Positions 20,292 to 32,039 of a stretch of DNA of 64,000 bases are shown piece after piece (positions within the stretch are counted from its first letter, which is position 1; every line of letters starts with the position of its first letter). The translations under genes and the position numbers were made by a program. The stretch lies in NCBI GenBank assembly GCA_036936605.1, contig JAUPFV010000002.1, positions 216,559,046 to 216,623,045 on the forward strand, read 5' to 3'. Under the pieces are notes generated by a model that searched no databases, had not been told where the DNA came from, and saw only the letters and a program-made list of their open reading frames with translations. The DNA comes from Limnanthes douglasii subsp. nivea (lineage: Eukaryota; Streptophyta; Magnoliopsida; Brassicales; Limnanthaceae).

Positions 20292-21674
20292 ATGGAGATA
20301 TACAATAATGAAATCTTCGAAGAAGAAGAATTCCCTGTTCTTAACTCAAGAAACAAAGGAAATAAAGAAATGGCTGTTAAAATGAAGACTTTTGTAGAAG
20401 CAGTTAAAGGAAAAACCACAAAGCATCAGACTGTTAGTTTGTATCCTGAAATAATGTCAACTAGTAGTGACCATATCTCTATCCAATTTGCTCATGAAGT
20501 TAAGGACTATCTTAGTTTATCGGAAAAAACTACGATTGTTGGCAAGTTTTCTCTGGGCTTACCAAAGAAGAGCTCCATAGATTTATTTTTATCTTCTTTT
20601 AAATTTAAAAGAAGTTATAATATCTGTAAATGGGACTCTAGACATCTCATCATGGAGTTTGATTCGAAAGATGATGTTGCCAATGTTTGGTCCAAGAATG
20701 TATGGCGAATCGGAAGTTCTACGATGAGAATTTTGCGCTGGAAACCTGATTTTAATGTTAAATATGAGTCTCCTGTTTCGTTGGTCTGGGTTAGATTGGG
20801 TGAAGTTCCTGAGTTACTTTATGACAAGAAGGTTTTAAAGGAGATTCTGGCTACATTAGGTATTATCTACAAAATCAATTTTGCTGAAAAGAATAGATGT
20901 TTGAACAATGCTGTGTTTGGCCTGGTGGAAATGGACGTATCAGCCAAGATTCATCATAAAATATGGGTTGGATTTGGTATGAATTAGGGTTGTTGGCTCT
21001 CTGTGTCTTATAAAAATTTACCAAGCTATTGTTCTTATTGTTATCATATTGGACATACGATGAACAATTTCTTGAAGAAGAACAAGATAAAAGAGAAGGA
21101 AAGAACTGAAATTGAAAAAGATATGATTCAAAATGATATTTCATTAACTGACAATGCAATTGTTTACAAGAACAAGGAGAAGAACAACAGTACAAATCCT
21201 ATGTACAATAAGATATATGTGCCTAAAGTTAAATCGATGGTGGTTGATAAAGTTGTTGGATCTTCTACTGTCGCTGGAAATGTAGTTGACGACAATGCTG
21301 GTCTTGACTTAGAAACGGATCTTCATTTTTCTAAAGATGCTGACTTAGTTCATGATTCTCAGTAAGACTCTGTATATGAAAATTCCAATCAAATTGAGAA
21401 TACTGAGATAATTGATGCTTTAAAGAATCTCAACAAGGATATAGATTCAAAGCTGTCTATTAATAGTGATAGTATCTGTGTTGAAGGAAACTCACCAAAA
21501 ATAGATAATATTGGGAGGGAATGTGCTTCTCCTACAAACCAAGGATTCAATAACATCCTGAAATAGAAATTAAAAGCTGTGAGTAAAGGTAAAAGACCAA
21601 CCAAAAGAGCTTTAAAGTCCCTGCAATTGTCAGGGATAAAGAAAAGGTATAGGTCATTATATGATCATGATTAA
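20292..21674 (+). pseudogene. LINE 2 ORF1 (DUF4283)
   Basis: The frame runs from ATG 20292 to TAA 21672-21674, with internal stops TAG 20985, TAA 21363 and TAG about 21564. DUF4283 words are TTIVGKFSLGLPKKSS, CKWDSRHLIMEFDSKDDVA and SLVWVRLGEVPELLYDKK. The zinc knuckle (YCSYCYHIGHTMNNFL, about 21030-21077) has lost its last Cys to Phe. The tail is Lys- and Asp/Glu-rich and ends SLYDHD. It overlaps the ORF2 start by 8 or 14 nt, depending on which ATG is used (21667 or 21661). This is a typical ORF1/ORF2 arrangement. Product role as for LINE 1 ORF1. Confidence 0.8.
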
Positions 21675-24600
21675 TCTCCTTAGTTGGAATGTTCGAGGTG
21701 TGAATAACATTTCTACAATTAGTAGATTGAAAGATATTATTTTAAAAAATAAAATGAAAATCCTTGTTGTTCAAGAACCTATGGCTAGAATGGATGTTAT
21801 TAAGGATGTTGCTGCTAAATTAGGCTTCCCTAATTATACTTCGAACCATATTAATAAGGTCTGGATTTTCTGGGTTAGTGATATTATTATGGAGGTTGTT
21901 TCCAATCATGATCAGTGTCTTGCTCTTGAGGTTAACATTCCTAATGTTAATGATTCTTTTCTGCTATCTGCTATTTATGCTAAGTGCAATAGACAGTTAA
22001 GTGAGATGTTGTGGTCGGAGCTTAAAAATATTTCTAAAAAGAATAAAGCTTGGATTACCATGGGTAATTTTAATGTTGTTGCTGCTGTAGATGAGCAAAT
22101 GGGCTGCTCCTCTCTATGTCAAAGTAGTATCCAGGATTTTGTTAACACTATCAACGACTGTTGCCTTGAAGACGTGGGGATGGTTGGCTCCAAGTTTACC
22201 TGGAACAAAAACTTAAAATGGAAAAGATTAGACCGTGTGATGATAAACAACAACTGGTCAAACCTTTTCAGCAACACACAAGTTATTAGCATGATCAGAA
22301 CTTGCTCTAACCACGCCCCTCTTCTAATCTCTGCATCTACATTATTCAAGAATCTTACTAACAAGAAGAAAAGTTTTAAATTTTTAAATGCTTGGATTAC
22401 TGTTGACTCTTTTAAAGGAGTAATTGAAGAAAAATGGAACCAAAACATAAATGCCTTTCCTAATGAAGTTTTTTGGTTTAAAATAAGAAGGTTAAAAAGA
22501 TGTTTGAAAAATTTGAACATAAACAATTTTGGAAACGTTTTCAGTAAAGTGAAAGAGACAGAGGAAAATGTTAACAATCTAAACAATATTCATCTAATAG
22601 AAAATAGTTTAAATTATAATGCCAACCTTAAGAAAGCTACTGCCCTTCATCTTAAAGCTTTAAGGTGTGAGGAAATTTATTGGAGGCAGAAATGCTACAA
22701 TACTTGGCTTAAGGATGGTGATGGAAATACTAAATTCTACCATGCATTTGTTAATAAGAAAAGAAGGAGGAATACTATTTATGGCATAAAATATGAAAAT
22801 ATTTGGTTATATGATGATATAAATATAGGAAATTCAGCTGTTAGCTACTTTACTACTAACCTTTCTTGTGATCCCTATAGCAGTAAGGATGATGAAGATT
22901 CTTCTATGTCCAGTGACCTTTTTAACTCCATTCCCAAAGTGGTCTCTAGGAAAGAGAATGCTCTTCTTATGGTACCTGCAGATGATCAAGAGGTTTGGAA
23001 TACTATCAATAGCATGAAAACTGACAGTGCAGTGGGTTTAGATGATTTAAATATTACTTTTTACAAAACTTGTTAGGAGATTATAAAGCGGGATCTTTGT
23101 ATATCTATCAATGCCTTTCTGCAGGGTAATAATATGCCTAAGGGGATGTTTGCTACATGGATTAGTTTGATCCCTAAAACTTCTAACCCTATCAGTTGGT
23201 CAAATTTCAGGCCTATAAGCCTTTGTACAATGTTAAACAGAATTTTTGCAAGGCTTATAAATACTAGACTGTCTATTATTCTTCCTAGTGTTATCTCTAA
23301 TTTCCAAGTTTCTTTTGTTAAATACAGGTTTATCCATGATAGTATCCTAATTGCAAAAGAAATGGCATGTGATATTAACAGAAAACCTAAGAATGGTAAT
23401 ATTTTGGTTAAGTTGGACATGTCAAAAGCTTTTGACAGGATGTCCTTCTCCTTTATTTTGAATGTATTAGTTCGTTTTGGGTTCTCTAATAGATTTATTA
23501 TCCTTATATCTAAAATGATAAATAATGTTTCTATGTCTATTCTTCTTAATGGTAGCAGCTATGGGTACTTTAAGTCTAAAAGAGGCTTGAGACAGGGTGA
23601 TCCCCTGTCCCCAAGCGTCTTTATCATTAGTGAAGAAGTTCTGATAAAAGGTATTTTTTGCCTGTTTAATAGCAACAAGTCTTTGCAGTATGCTACTAGA
23701 ACAAAAATTCTTGTTCTTTGTACTTCTTTTGCTGATGATATTATTCTTTATACTAATAGTCGTCCTAATTCTATTAGTTTATTGAGTAATCTTCTAGACA
23801 AGTATCAACATATTTCTGGCCAATCCATAAATAAAGCAAAGACTGTTATCACTACATCTAGTAAACTGCAGCAGTGTAGAATTCAGACCATGGAAGTGAA
23901 TACTGGATTCAGTACTGGCAAGCTCCCCACTTGCTATCTTGGCGTCACCTTGCACAGAAATAACAAAGCTCAAAACTTTGCTCCATTAATTGATAAGATT
24001 AATGCAAAAGTTTTGGAGTGGGACTCCAAGTTTCTGTCTTAAGGAGGCAGACTCTCCTTAATTTCAAATATTCTTATGCATATAACTTATTATTGGATTC
24101 AAAATTCTGTATTACCTATCTGTGTTATTAAAAGAATTGAATTTTTTTTGAACAAATTCTTATGGAGGTAAAAACTTAACGAAAAAATGGTTCATTGGGC
24201 TTCTTGGGAAAAATATTGTTTTCCTTTTGAAGAAGGTGGACTAAATATCAGGAATATAGCTGACATTCAGTCCACTTTCTTTCAAAAACTATGGTTTAAC
24301 TATAGGAAGAATGAGAGTCTCTGGTCAAGAATAATGAATGATATCTATAACAGAGACACTCACCCTCTAAAAGTAAATGACAAAACAAAAGGTTCACTAA
24401 CCTGGAAATGCCTTGTAGGTATAAAGGCTGTGGCTGAAAACAACATAAAATGGAATCTGGGAAGTGGTGAAATGGACTTCTGGTGTGAAAGCTGGCACCA
24501 ATGACCCCCCATCATTGATCACAGGCAGGCTGCAAATAATTGGTACATCAATGCTAAGGTGAGCTCGTTTTGGAAAAAATATTCTTGGGATGAGGAGGCT

Positions 24601-25793
24601 TTATCTAGTGTTGTTCCTGAAAATAGAAAAGAGCAAATTAAAAAGTTTAAAATTGATAATACAAAAAAGGATATTTTGGTTTGGAATCTTTCGCCTGATA
24701 ATAATTTTAATACAAAAAATACTTGGAATTCTATCAGGAGAACTAGAAGTACATCCAAATTTTATAAAAAGATATGGTCTGTTATCACCCCTAAAAAATT
24801 TGCTTTCACCTTATGGAAAATTTTCAAAAATTCCATTCCTGTTGATACCATTTTACAGAACAAACATATACATTTAGCTTCTAAATGTCAGTTCTGTTCA
24901 AATGAAGAAGATATTAACCATTTATTTATTAGTTGTTCTCATGCTTAGGGCTTTTGGAGCCATTTCGGTAACCTCTTCAATATAAAAATTGAAAAGTTTA
25001 TGACTCTTAAGCATGTTGTATATAATTAGTTTTGTTTTTCTCCTCTTAAGGTCCATATCACTCATACTTTTCCAGCTATAATCTGCTGGGTGATATGGAA
25101 GAGCGGAAACACTATGAAGTATAAAGATTCTGGTCTTTATATTAACTCTAGTATCACTATGGTTAAGAGGATTGTTCAGGGTCTAGATATTACTAAAGTT
25201 TTGACCAGCAATCATTGGAAAAATGCTTATGATGCTGGTCAAGCTTTAGGTTGTTCTTCTGCTGAAAATTACAGGGATAGAAGAGTCACTTATCTCAACT
25301 GGGAGGCTCCGTCAGATGGTCGATTGAAGCTTAATATTGATGATTTGTGTCTCAGCAATGGTGAGGCGTCTGGAGCTATGATTTTTAGAAACAAGGAAGG
25401 TTCCATTATTTCTGGCTCCAGCATGTTATTTGGTAAAATCACGCCTCTGGTTGCTGAAACCAGAGCGCTGATTGAAGGTTTATTAATCTGTAAAACAAAA
25501 AATGGGTTAATACGGATATTGAAACATACTGCCTAACTTTGGTAAACATGATTAACAACAGAAAGTACCCTTTTTACCTCAAAGCTCTCATGTAGATTTG
25601 CAGAGATTGTATTCTACCCTCCATGATCATAACCTACATTCCCAGGATCCAAAATCGAGCTGTAGATTGGCTCACTAAGTGGAAATTGAAATGTAAAGAG
25701 AAACTCTTGTTCTCACGTTTCAATGCCCCTAACCCTTTGCTGGCCATAATAACTCTTGAAAACCTAGGGCTTGGTTACATATCTTCGATTTGA
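21661..25793 (+). pseudogene. LINE 2 ORF2: endonuclease, reverse transcriptase, RNase H
   Basis: The endonuclease has LLSWNVRGVNN, VVQEPMA, ITMGNFNVV and SNHAPLL. The reverse transcriptase has NFRPISLCTMLNRIFARL, KLDMSKAFDRM, GLRQGDPLSPS and SFADDIILY. The zf-RVT module reads KCQFCSNEEDINHLFISC. The RNase H part follows: NWEAPSDGRLKLNIDD, PLVAETRALIEGL, then, after a frameshift near 25500, RNRAVDWL-like sequence (about 25660-25680). In-frame stops are TAG 23074, TAA 24040, TAA 24169, TGA 24502, TAG 24946, TAG 25027 and, after the shift, TAG 25593. The final stop is TGA 25791-25793. Several TAGs fall where the family has Trp. The usual Asp in the third RNase H motif appears altered (TDIETYC). 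Function is lost. Confidence 0.8.
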
Positions 25794-26125
25794 TTTATGG
25801 GCAGAAATCTGTTGTATCATCTTTCTGTTTTTCAAGAATTTGGAGAAGCTCTGTGGTGAATGGGTGTTTGGAACGATTTGATTTCTAGTTTGGATTTTGA
25901 CAAGTTACAGAAGGGAAGCTTGGCAAGCAGATGGATGTTTGGAAAGAGAAAAGCTAGGGTTTTCGATCTGAAGCTTCGTGAATGTGTGTAATGTGACTAA
26001 TTGGGACTTTAGTTGATTAGGCTTTTTTTGGGTTCTTACCCTAGGCCTTTTAATTTTTGTTTCAGTCTAATTCGGCTCCCCATTGTTTTGTAAAACTTTC
26101 AATTAAGTAATAAAATTCGTAGCTT

Positions 26126-26128
<3 letters not shown>

Positions 26129-26189
<61 letters not shown>
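26129..26189. repeat. (TA)n microsatellite at LINE 2 3' end
   Basis: About 30 AT dinucleotides directly follow the LINE 2 3' UTR, 15 bp after an AATAAA signal. It is either the element's simple-sequence tail or slippage growth of an A/T tail. Confidence 0.9.
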
Positions 26190-26192
<3 letters not shown>

Positions 26193-26570
26193 TTTAAATT
26201 ATTTAATTATAATTTATGTTATAAATTATATTTATAACATATATTTTTAGGTTATTTTCACTCACATTATCATTAAAAATAATATTTTTATTATATTTAA
26301 ATTCTCATATAATTATTTAATTTAATATTATAATATTATTAGATTTGATTAACATATCATATGTCATCACTTATTTAACTACTGTTTTATATTCAAAACA
26401 AATAATTTATTATAAATATATGCTTAAACCACTTAACCGGATTTAGATTAATCGGTTATTGTATTTCTATTATCCGTACAAATTTTGTACAAATTTTGCA
26501 GATTTCGTAAAAATATAGCATATATATATATATATATAAATATAGCACAAATATCATCTTCTTTACATTA
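26190..26570. repeat. Direct repeat, copy 1
   Basis: About 380 bp of AT-rich DNA match 27425-27842 in the same order: TTTAAATTATTTAATTAT, TTATAACATATATTTTTA, CACTTATTTAACT, TTAATCGGTTAT, CCGT.AAATTTTGTACAAA, AAATATAGCACAA. Together with the second copy it brackets ~850 bp of unrecognised DNA (26570-27300), in which a short TCGACCAACAATGCC stretch and a CGAACCGAAAAAGTAAG stretch are the only non-AT-rich parts. Confidence 0.75.
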
Positions 26571-27304
26571 TATATTTTTCTATCTTAACTAGGCGTAGTT
26601 GTAAGATCGTTATGATTTTTTTAATTTTATTTACTATTAATTAAATATATAATCATTATTTGTTTCATTTTCATTTTTAAAAATTTAATTCACATCATAA
26701 TTTCTATCGACCAACAATGCCAACATACTTTGCACGTTATTTTCACCCACCTCAGGTACGATTTCCGTTTTGATTGGAATATATTTTCTCCCTGTATCTA
26801 ACTAGGTACACTCCGAATTTAATTTTTTTAAATCTAAAAATAACATTCATTATTATTTTGTAATGGTATTTAATTTTAATATGATTATTTCATGAATTAT
26901 TTTGTAATGGTATTTAATTTTAATATGATTATTTCATTTAAAGTAATCAGGTTGTCGAAATTGTTGACGAATACGAAACTATATGTCTACCACCGATCAT
27001 CAGAACCAATCGAACCGAAAAAGTAAGATTTATACAAGGTGCCGCAAACAGAACGTGTGTGAGAGAGTTAACGGTAAAATATTATTATTTTTATACTTTA
27101 TGTTATTATAATTTTTTATTTTTTTAAAATAATTATTTTTTCCGGTTAAAAAAATATATGACCCTGCTCGTCTTCGTGTATTATCACCTCAAAAGTTTCC
27201 ATCAAAATATCAAACACTATACCTTTAAGTTTATATCATATTTTCAAATGATATGTGGTGCAACTCTGGACCCGACGATAACTTTCAGAAGTTTACTTGC
27301 TTTA

Positions 27305-27842
27305 GGTTTATGGCGCGTTTGGTCTGTGAAACCTTTATGATTATATGTTTTTCATTAGAAAATAAATTTGATTTGGAAATTTATTGTGCCCGCACACATA
27401 TCCACATTAACCTCCATAAAGATACAAGTTTTAAATTATTTAATTATGATCTATGTTATAAATTATATTAATAACATATATTTTTATGCTATATTCACTA
27501 CCTTATCATAGGAGGTGTACGAAAGTGAGTCTACTGTATATTTAAAAATAACATTTATTATCGTATTTAAATTTTCATATAATTATTTAATCTAATATAT
27601 AATATTATTAGGTATGACGTATCATATGGTGATCACTTATTTAACTGCTATTTTATATTTAAAACAAATAGTTTCAAATAGTTTGGTATAGATTATGCTG
27701 AAAATATATAGTTAAGTATAGGTTAATCGGTTATGATATTTCCATAATCCGTGAAAATTTTGTACAAATTTCACAGGTTTCGTGTACATTTAACATAAAT
27801 ATAATATAAATATAGCACAATTTATCATTTTCTGTACACTAC
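27305..27842. repeat. Dispersed repeat copy 2 plus direct repeat copy 2
   Basis: 27305-27440 is the second copy of the repeat seen truncated at 13115-13250. 27425-27842 is the second copy of the 26190-26570 direct repeat. The two matches overlap, so together they define a longer element of at least 540 bp. An insertion (AGGAGGTGTACGAAAGTGAG, near 27510) distinguishes this copy. No ORF is supported. Confidence 0.65.
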
Positions 27843-28430
27843 ATGGTTCACTAGTTATCATGCATGTGGTATATGGTTCATATGGGATTTGGAGTTTTTT
27901 CGGGCTCATATGAAGAAAATTGCACCGGATGCTTTTCAGGCTCATATTGGTGAATATCGTACGAGCGACACATTTTTTCATCTCATCCGTAAACGTGGTA
28001 TTGTAATTCAGATACATGTCTTCCATAAATGTTGACCCTATTCATCGAAGGCTGAAACCATTCCCATCGTGTGCCTTCATATCTTCCTGCACATGTCCGA
28101 CCAAAACTCCCAACAACTCAAAATATCGATCGTATATATGATAAACACATCGTCCAACATGATAGTCATCTAGCTGAAGAAGAACTGCACGGAAGGTGTT
28201 AGTCTTCTGATGCCACCTTTCGATGAAGACCTCGTCCAACTACGAGTGATAATTGTATCTCGGCAATTGGTGCATAAGCTGCCAAAACGGAGTACCTTCC
28301 AAGAGAGAATTTACCCCTTGTTGGTTCCTCAAGTCTCATTGACCTAGTAGGTCGTATTTCGATTGGACTGTAATGCTTGAACGTGACTGAAACGAACAAA
28401 AGTATATCAATATACCATAAAATCAATTAG
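27842..28430 (-). pseudogene. Minus-strand coding remnant, unrecognised
   Basis: Three minus-strand open pieces run in order (28199-28426, 28042-28239, 27790-28026) and have a normal amino-acid mix. The middle piece has FIERWHQKTNTFRAVL, reminiscent of the ERW-x-x-x-T-x-T-F core of the plant mobile domain, then QLDDYHVGRCVYHIYDRYF, which I do not recognise. Frames change between pieces. A transposon-related coding remnant is likely; the PMD link is weak. The stretch 28430-28780 is AT-rich with no gene. Confidence 0.3.
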
Positions 28431-28789
28431 TTATAATAACTAAAAAATTATTTTAAAAAATATAATCTAATATCAAATGAGCCACTTAATATAATAAATG
28501 GATAATAAATGGATCTAGTTAATATAAACATAATAAAATGATTTTATTTTAAAGTAAAAACTAAAAGTAAAAGTAAATAAAGTAAATAGTATATAGGGGT
28601 GTTTCTGGAATGAAAAAGAGAATATTCATATATGATACAAATCTGGTATATTGGGCTGCCATGTGTCAGCTCCACGTTAATTTGCACGCGCTAGTGGTAA
28701 GAATGCAACAATTTTAAAATCCAATGACTCGTTTTGGTGACGACTGAAGCTTAGTGGCACGAATGTAACAGGTGTCAAACACCGGTGAC

Positions 28790-28925
28790 TAACGAGGGTT
28801 TTTAGCCGGAAAAGTACATATTTTCCGTCGGGGCTGCCTAGACTCACCCGACGGGGACCAAGAACAATATGGAAAAAAATTAGGTTCCCCGTCGGTTGAC
28901 AATTTCTCACCCACTGGGGACCAAG
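28790..28925. repeat. Array of GC-rich hairpins (array 4)
   Basis: CCGTCGGGG..CACCCGACGGGG and CCCCGTCGGTTGACAA..CTCACCC units have the same architecture as arrays 1-3, with the variant CGTCGG in place of CGCCGG. It lies at the start of the second copy of the array-plus-flank element. Confidence 0.65.
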
Positions 28926-29488
28926 AACACATGCGTGATATACCCAAAAACTTTGACAACTCTAACCTAAAAACTCTATTCTAACACAAATCCAAGCATC
29001 TAACATCAACATACCTAAAAACTCTATTCTAACACAAATCCAAGCATCTAACATCAACAAATGACTTCAAACACTTAAATAAGCATATATTTACCTATAT
29101 AGAATACTATAAATAGCTTAAATATACAAAAACCATTAAAACCTAAATAAAACAAAAAACTAAGAAAATTAGATACTTACTATTTCCTCTTGCCAATTTG
29201 ATGTTGTTTATTGGATTAGATTACTTATGTGTTGATGGAGAATAATTTTTTGTAAGCTAAAATTATTGGTTTTGTAATTTTGGGTTTTGGTAGTTTGGTA
29301 AGGGAGAGGGAAAAATATAGGTTTGCAATGGGACTGTTTGGTTTTGGGGCTGGCTAGAGTATTAGGTTAGAAGTTAGTAAATTATGCGGGGGTATTTTGG
29401 GTAAAATTTGGCGTTGCTTATAAAAATATATGGGGCTACTTATAATTGGGGCTCCTTATCTTTTTTGGACCTAATTTAGCCAAAGCCT
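28926..29488. mobile_element. Flank of hairpin-array element, copy B
   Basis: An A/C-rich then T/G-rich stretch ends GGGGCTACTTA...GGGGCTCCTTATC...CTAATTTAGCCAAA. This parallels 5726-6170 in order and terminal wording. Inside it lies a 48-bp exact tandem duplication (28965-29060, unit begins ACCTAAAAACTCTATTC). No ORF is supported. Confidence 0.45.
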
Positions 29489-29643
29489 AGTGTTATTTAT
29501 ATAAATAGTTTATTTATATAGTTTAGGATACATGAATATCTACTTTAGATGTAGTGTTGCTGGATATGCCTGTTAGTTCTAGAGATTTGATTATGCAGGT
29601 ACGCATAGCTTTCAAAGTAAACCCACGCAGTCTTGGTGCATTG

Positions 29644-29685
29644 GAATACTGGATGTACGCACGATCGTGCGTGCATCTGGTATTC
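29644..29685. repeat. 42-bp near-perfect palindrome
   Basis: The two 21-base halves pair with 18 Watson-Crick and 3 G-T positions and no loop, centred on CGATCG at 29664/29665. It reads GAATAC...GTACGCACGATCGTGCGTGC...GTATTC. The next ~100 bp are also rich in ATGCATGTG and ACGCAC words. Confidence 0.9.
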
Positions 29686-30479
29686 GAAGGTACATATGTT
29701 GCATGGATTTACTAGATGCACATGTATGGATTATGCAAAATCACGCACACATGTATGTGTGTTTTTTCACAATTCAGGCACGCTCAATGCATGGAAATGA
29801 TTGTTCCACTAAATTTTTTTTCTAATACATTACGTAGATGTTAAAATCAATGCTAGTATACCATTATGACAATTAAATGTATTTGTTAGATTGTTAGTAA
29901 CTATTTTAGTGTTTATCGAATGCTAGATAAAAATTATGATTCTAACATTGTGTGATTACATGATGTCTCCACATCGCCGCTCACCTAGTCAATCTGATAA
30001 CGAGACAAGCGATGAAACGTAACTCGGTGAGTCCTCCCGTAGCGCAAGAGTACAGCATCGGCCAACTTGCCTCATGTACTCGTGCCTCGTCGGTGCAGTT
30101 CGGATCAGCACTTTCGTAAATTTAATCGACATCTCTCCGATTTGTACTTCATTTTCAGGGGGTTCAAGACCCACGAGGCATATAACGTCTTCAAAATGAC
30201 GTAAATGTTTTAGTATTTTGTGATCAAGTGTTTAAATTTTGATTAAGTTATGTTAGAAAAAATTAGGTTTAGCAGAATTAGACTTCTTAGTTTAATTGCA
30301 TTGGTTTTTATACTTGGTTTAGGTTAGAATTTCATGACAATAGTTGGTAATTAAGCGAAACTATAACTTTTAGTTTATTTGCATTTGTTCTTAGACTTCT
30401 TATTTTTATTAGAATTTTATGCCAATGGTTGGGTAACTGTTACACTTTTTTGTATTGGTGAAACATGCATATTTAATAC

Positions 30480-32030
30480 TTGTTTGTTATTTTTTATTTG
30501 TAGGCTAGAGTACATATGCATTGCTACACTACGTACCAAACACATTGTGCGTGAGATCTTACGGACCAAGCCCGTATTAGAGATGAGGTTATGAGAAATA
30601 TTTTAGGATACCTTATGGATTATCTCACACGTTAGTCTACCAAAATCTACTTACTTGAGGGGTTCTTAGAGAGGTGGCATCCTAAAATCAATACTTTTTA
30701 CTTTTCTTTCAGTGATATGACAATAACACTTGACAATTTACACGTTATCACTGGTCTTCGAGTGGCCGGGGCCAATTATGATATTGTTGAGTTTGCTAGT
30801 GCAGAAAAAATAAATGCATCTTACGCTCGCTTACTAGGTGTCATTAAGGATGACTTGGAAACGGAAGTTGGTGAAAACAAGGGGAGGGGGTAGAAGGCAC
30901 GTTCACCTCGCTTGGTTGAAAAAGAAATTCGTTCATCCATAGTTTTTTATGCCATTAGTGATGGTGGTGTGCGCCGAGCTATCATGGATTATTTTTTGCA
31001 CTTGTTTGGTTGTACCATTTTAGTTAACAAATCGGGCAACAATATACATCTCGACTATTTACAGTTCATCGATGATTACCCTAGTTCATCTAGATACAAT
31101 TAGGGAAAGTAGATATTTGTGTAGTTGTATTTACAGTTAGGTAAGGGTTTCTTAGACATCACTTCAGGCGTGTATGGTTTCCTTGGGCTTTTAAAGACCT
31201 AGATTTATGACAATTTTCTGATGTTTTCGCCTACTCAACACATCGGATTAAGTGTTGCACATTGAACGATGTGTAAATATACCCGTTGTTTTGAGAAAGC
31301 CAACAGTCTCAAAACAATATTTGCAATTTCCACGCTACATTTACCAACCGAGATATAAGTTATTTTTGTTTTTGTTTTCCATAATAATTTTATAGTTTAC
31401 GTTTGGTAGATACGTTTCACAGCTTTGTTTTTTGTAGGTATGGTTAATGCCTTATTCATATTTACGCGTCGTTCATTCTTTTTGTGATGTAGCTTGGATA
31501 GAGGAAAAATTGAAGTCATTTGACATTATTGAAGCTTACTATCGACTATGAGTCTCTAGACAAATGGGTCACGTTTAACAGGTACCTGGTCTGCTAAGAA
31601 GTATTTTGATCGGTTCTAGTACAGTTCGTCATGCAAACATTCGTTATAATTGGGACGTATTAATTTAGGATACATAGGAGTCTCATATTATTGACCTCAA
31701 GTTACGGGGTGGGGAGTACGTACTAGGTCAAGAGGATGGTACCATATTGATGTATAATGAAAAAGTACCAAAGAACTTACATACTTACTGATCCTGAGTC
31801 ACGTCATGTCGATGCATATGTAAATGTGAACCCTTATATTACTACTCATTAACCCAAGTTACATCACTTGATAGGTCACCTACTCGAGATGGAGGCTATG
31901 GAGGAGAGGCACCCTGACTTGACTATGGATGAGCTGTGCGGGCCTTTACACAAGTGTTATAGGCTTTCGCACCGATACAGGGACTGCTTTTTTGTTGTAT
32001 TTGGTTTTGTTGATGCTATGACTGTTTAGT
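30480..32030 (+). pseudogene. Plant mobile domain (PMD) protein pseudogene
   Basis: The stretch 30660-30785 reads GFLERWHPKINTFYF then MTITLDNLHVITGLRVAG, matching the PMD/aminotransferase-like core (ERW..T.TFH...GE.TITLEDV..L.GL). That domain is found in MAIN-type host genes and in several plant transposons. 30912-31100 continues with FLHLFGCTILVNKSGNNIHL. Around 31150-31240 another frame reads SGVYGFLGL and then FSPTQH. Stops and frame changes occur every 50-100 codons, including TAG near 30892 and 31102. The C-terminal region to 32030 is only loosely recognisable. PMD proteins have been linked to transposon silencing and meristem maintenance; this copy is non-functional and more likely transposon-borne than host. 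Confidence 0.6.
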
Positions 32031-32039
32031 ATAGTTGAT

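Larger units (their letters stand above)
20136..26190 (+). mobile_element. LINE 2 (L1-type with RNase H), older copy
   Basis: It has a leader, ORF1, ORF2 and a 3' UTR with AATAAA at 26109-26114, ending in a (TA)n run. ORF1 and ORF2 overlap. The coding part keeps its frames for 5.3 kb but has ten nonsense codons (three in ORF1, seven in ORF2) and one frameshift, so it is older than LINE 1. Codon use is markedly more AT-rich than in LINE 1. It carries a C-terminal RNase H domain absent from LINE 1, so the two belong to different L1 lineages. Confidence 0.85.

Noticed and set aside
19912..20385. 157-codon plus ORF between the two LINEs
   Set aside because: It crosses the junction of LINE 1 3' end and LINE 2 leader and overlaps the true ORF1 start of LINE 2 in another frame.
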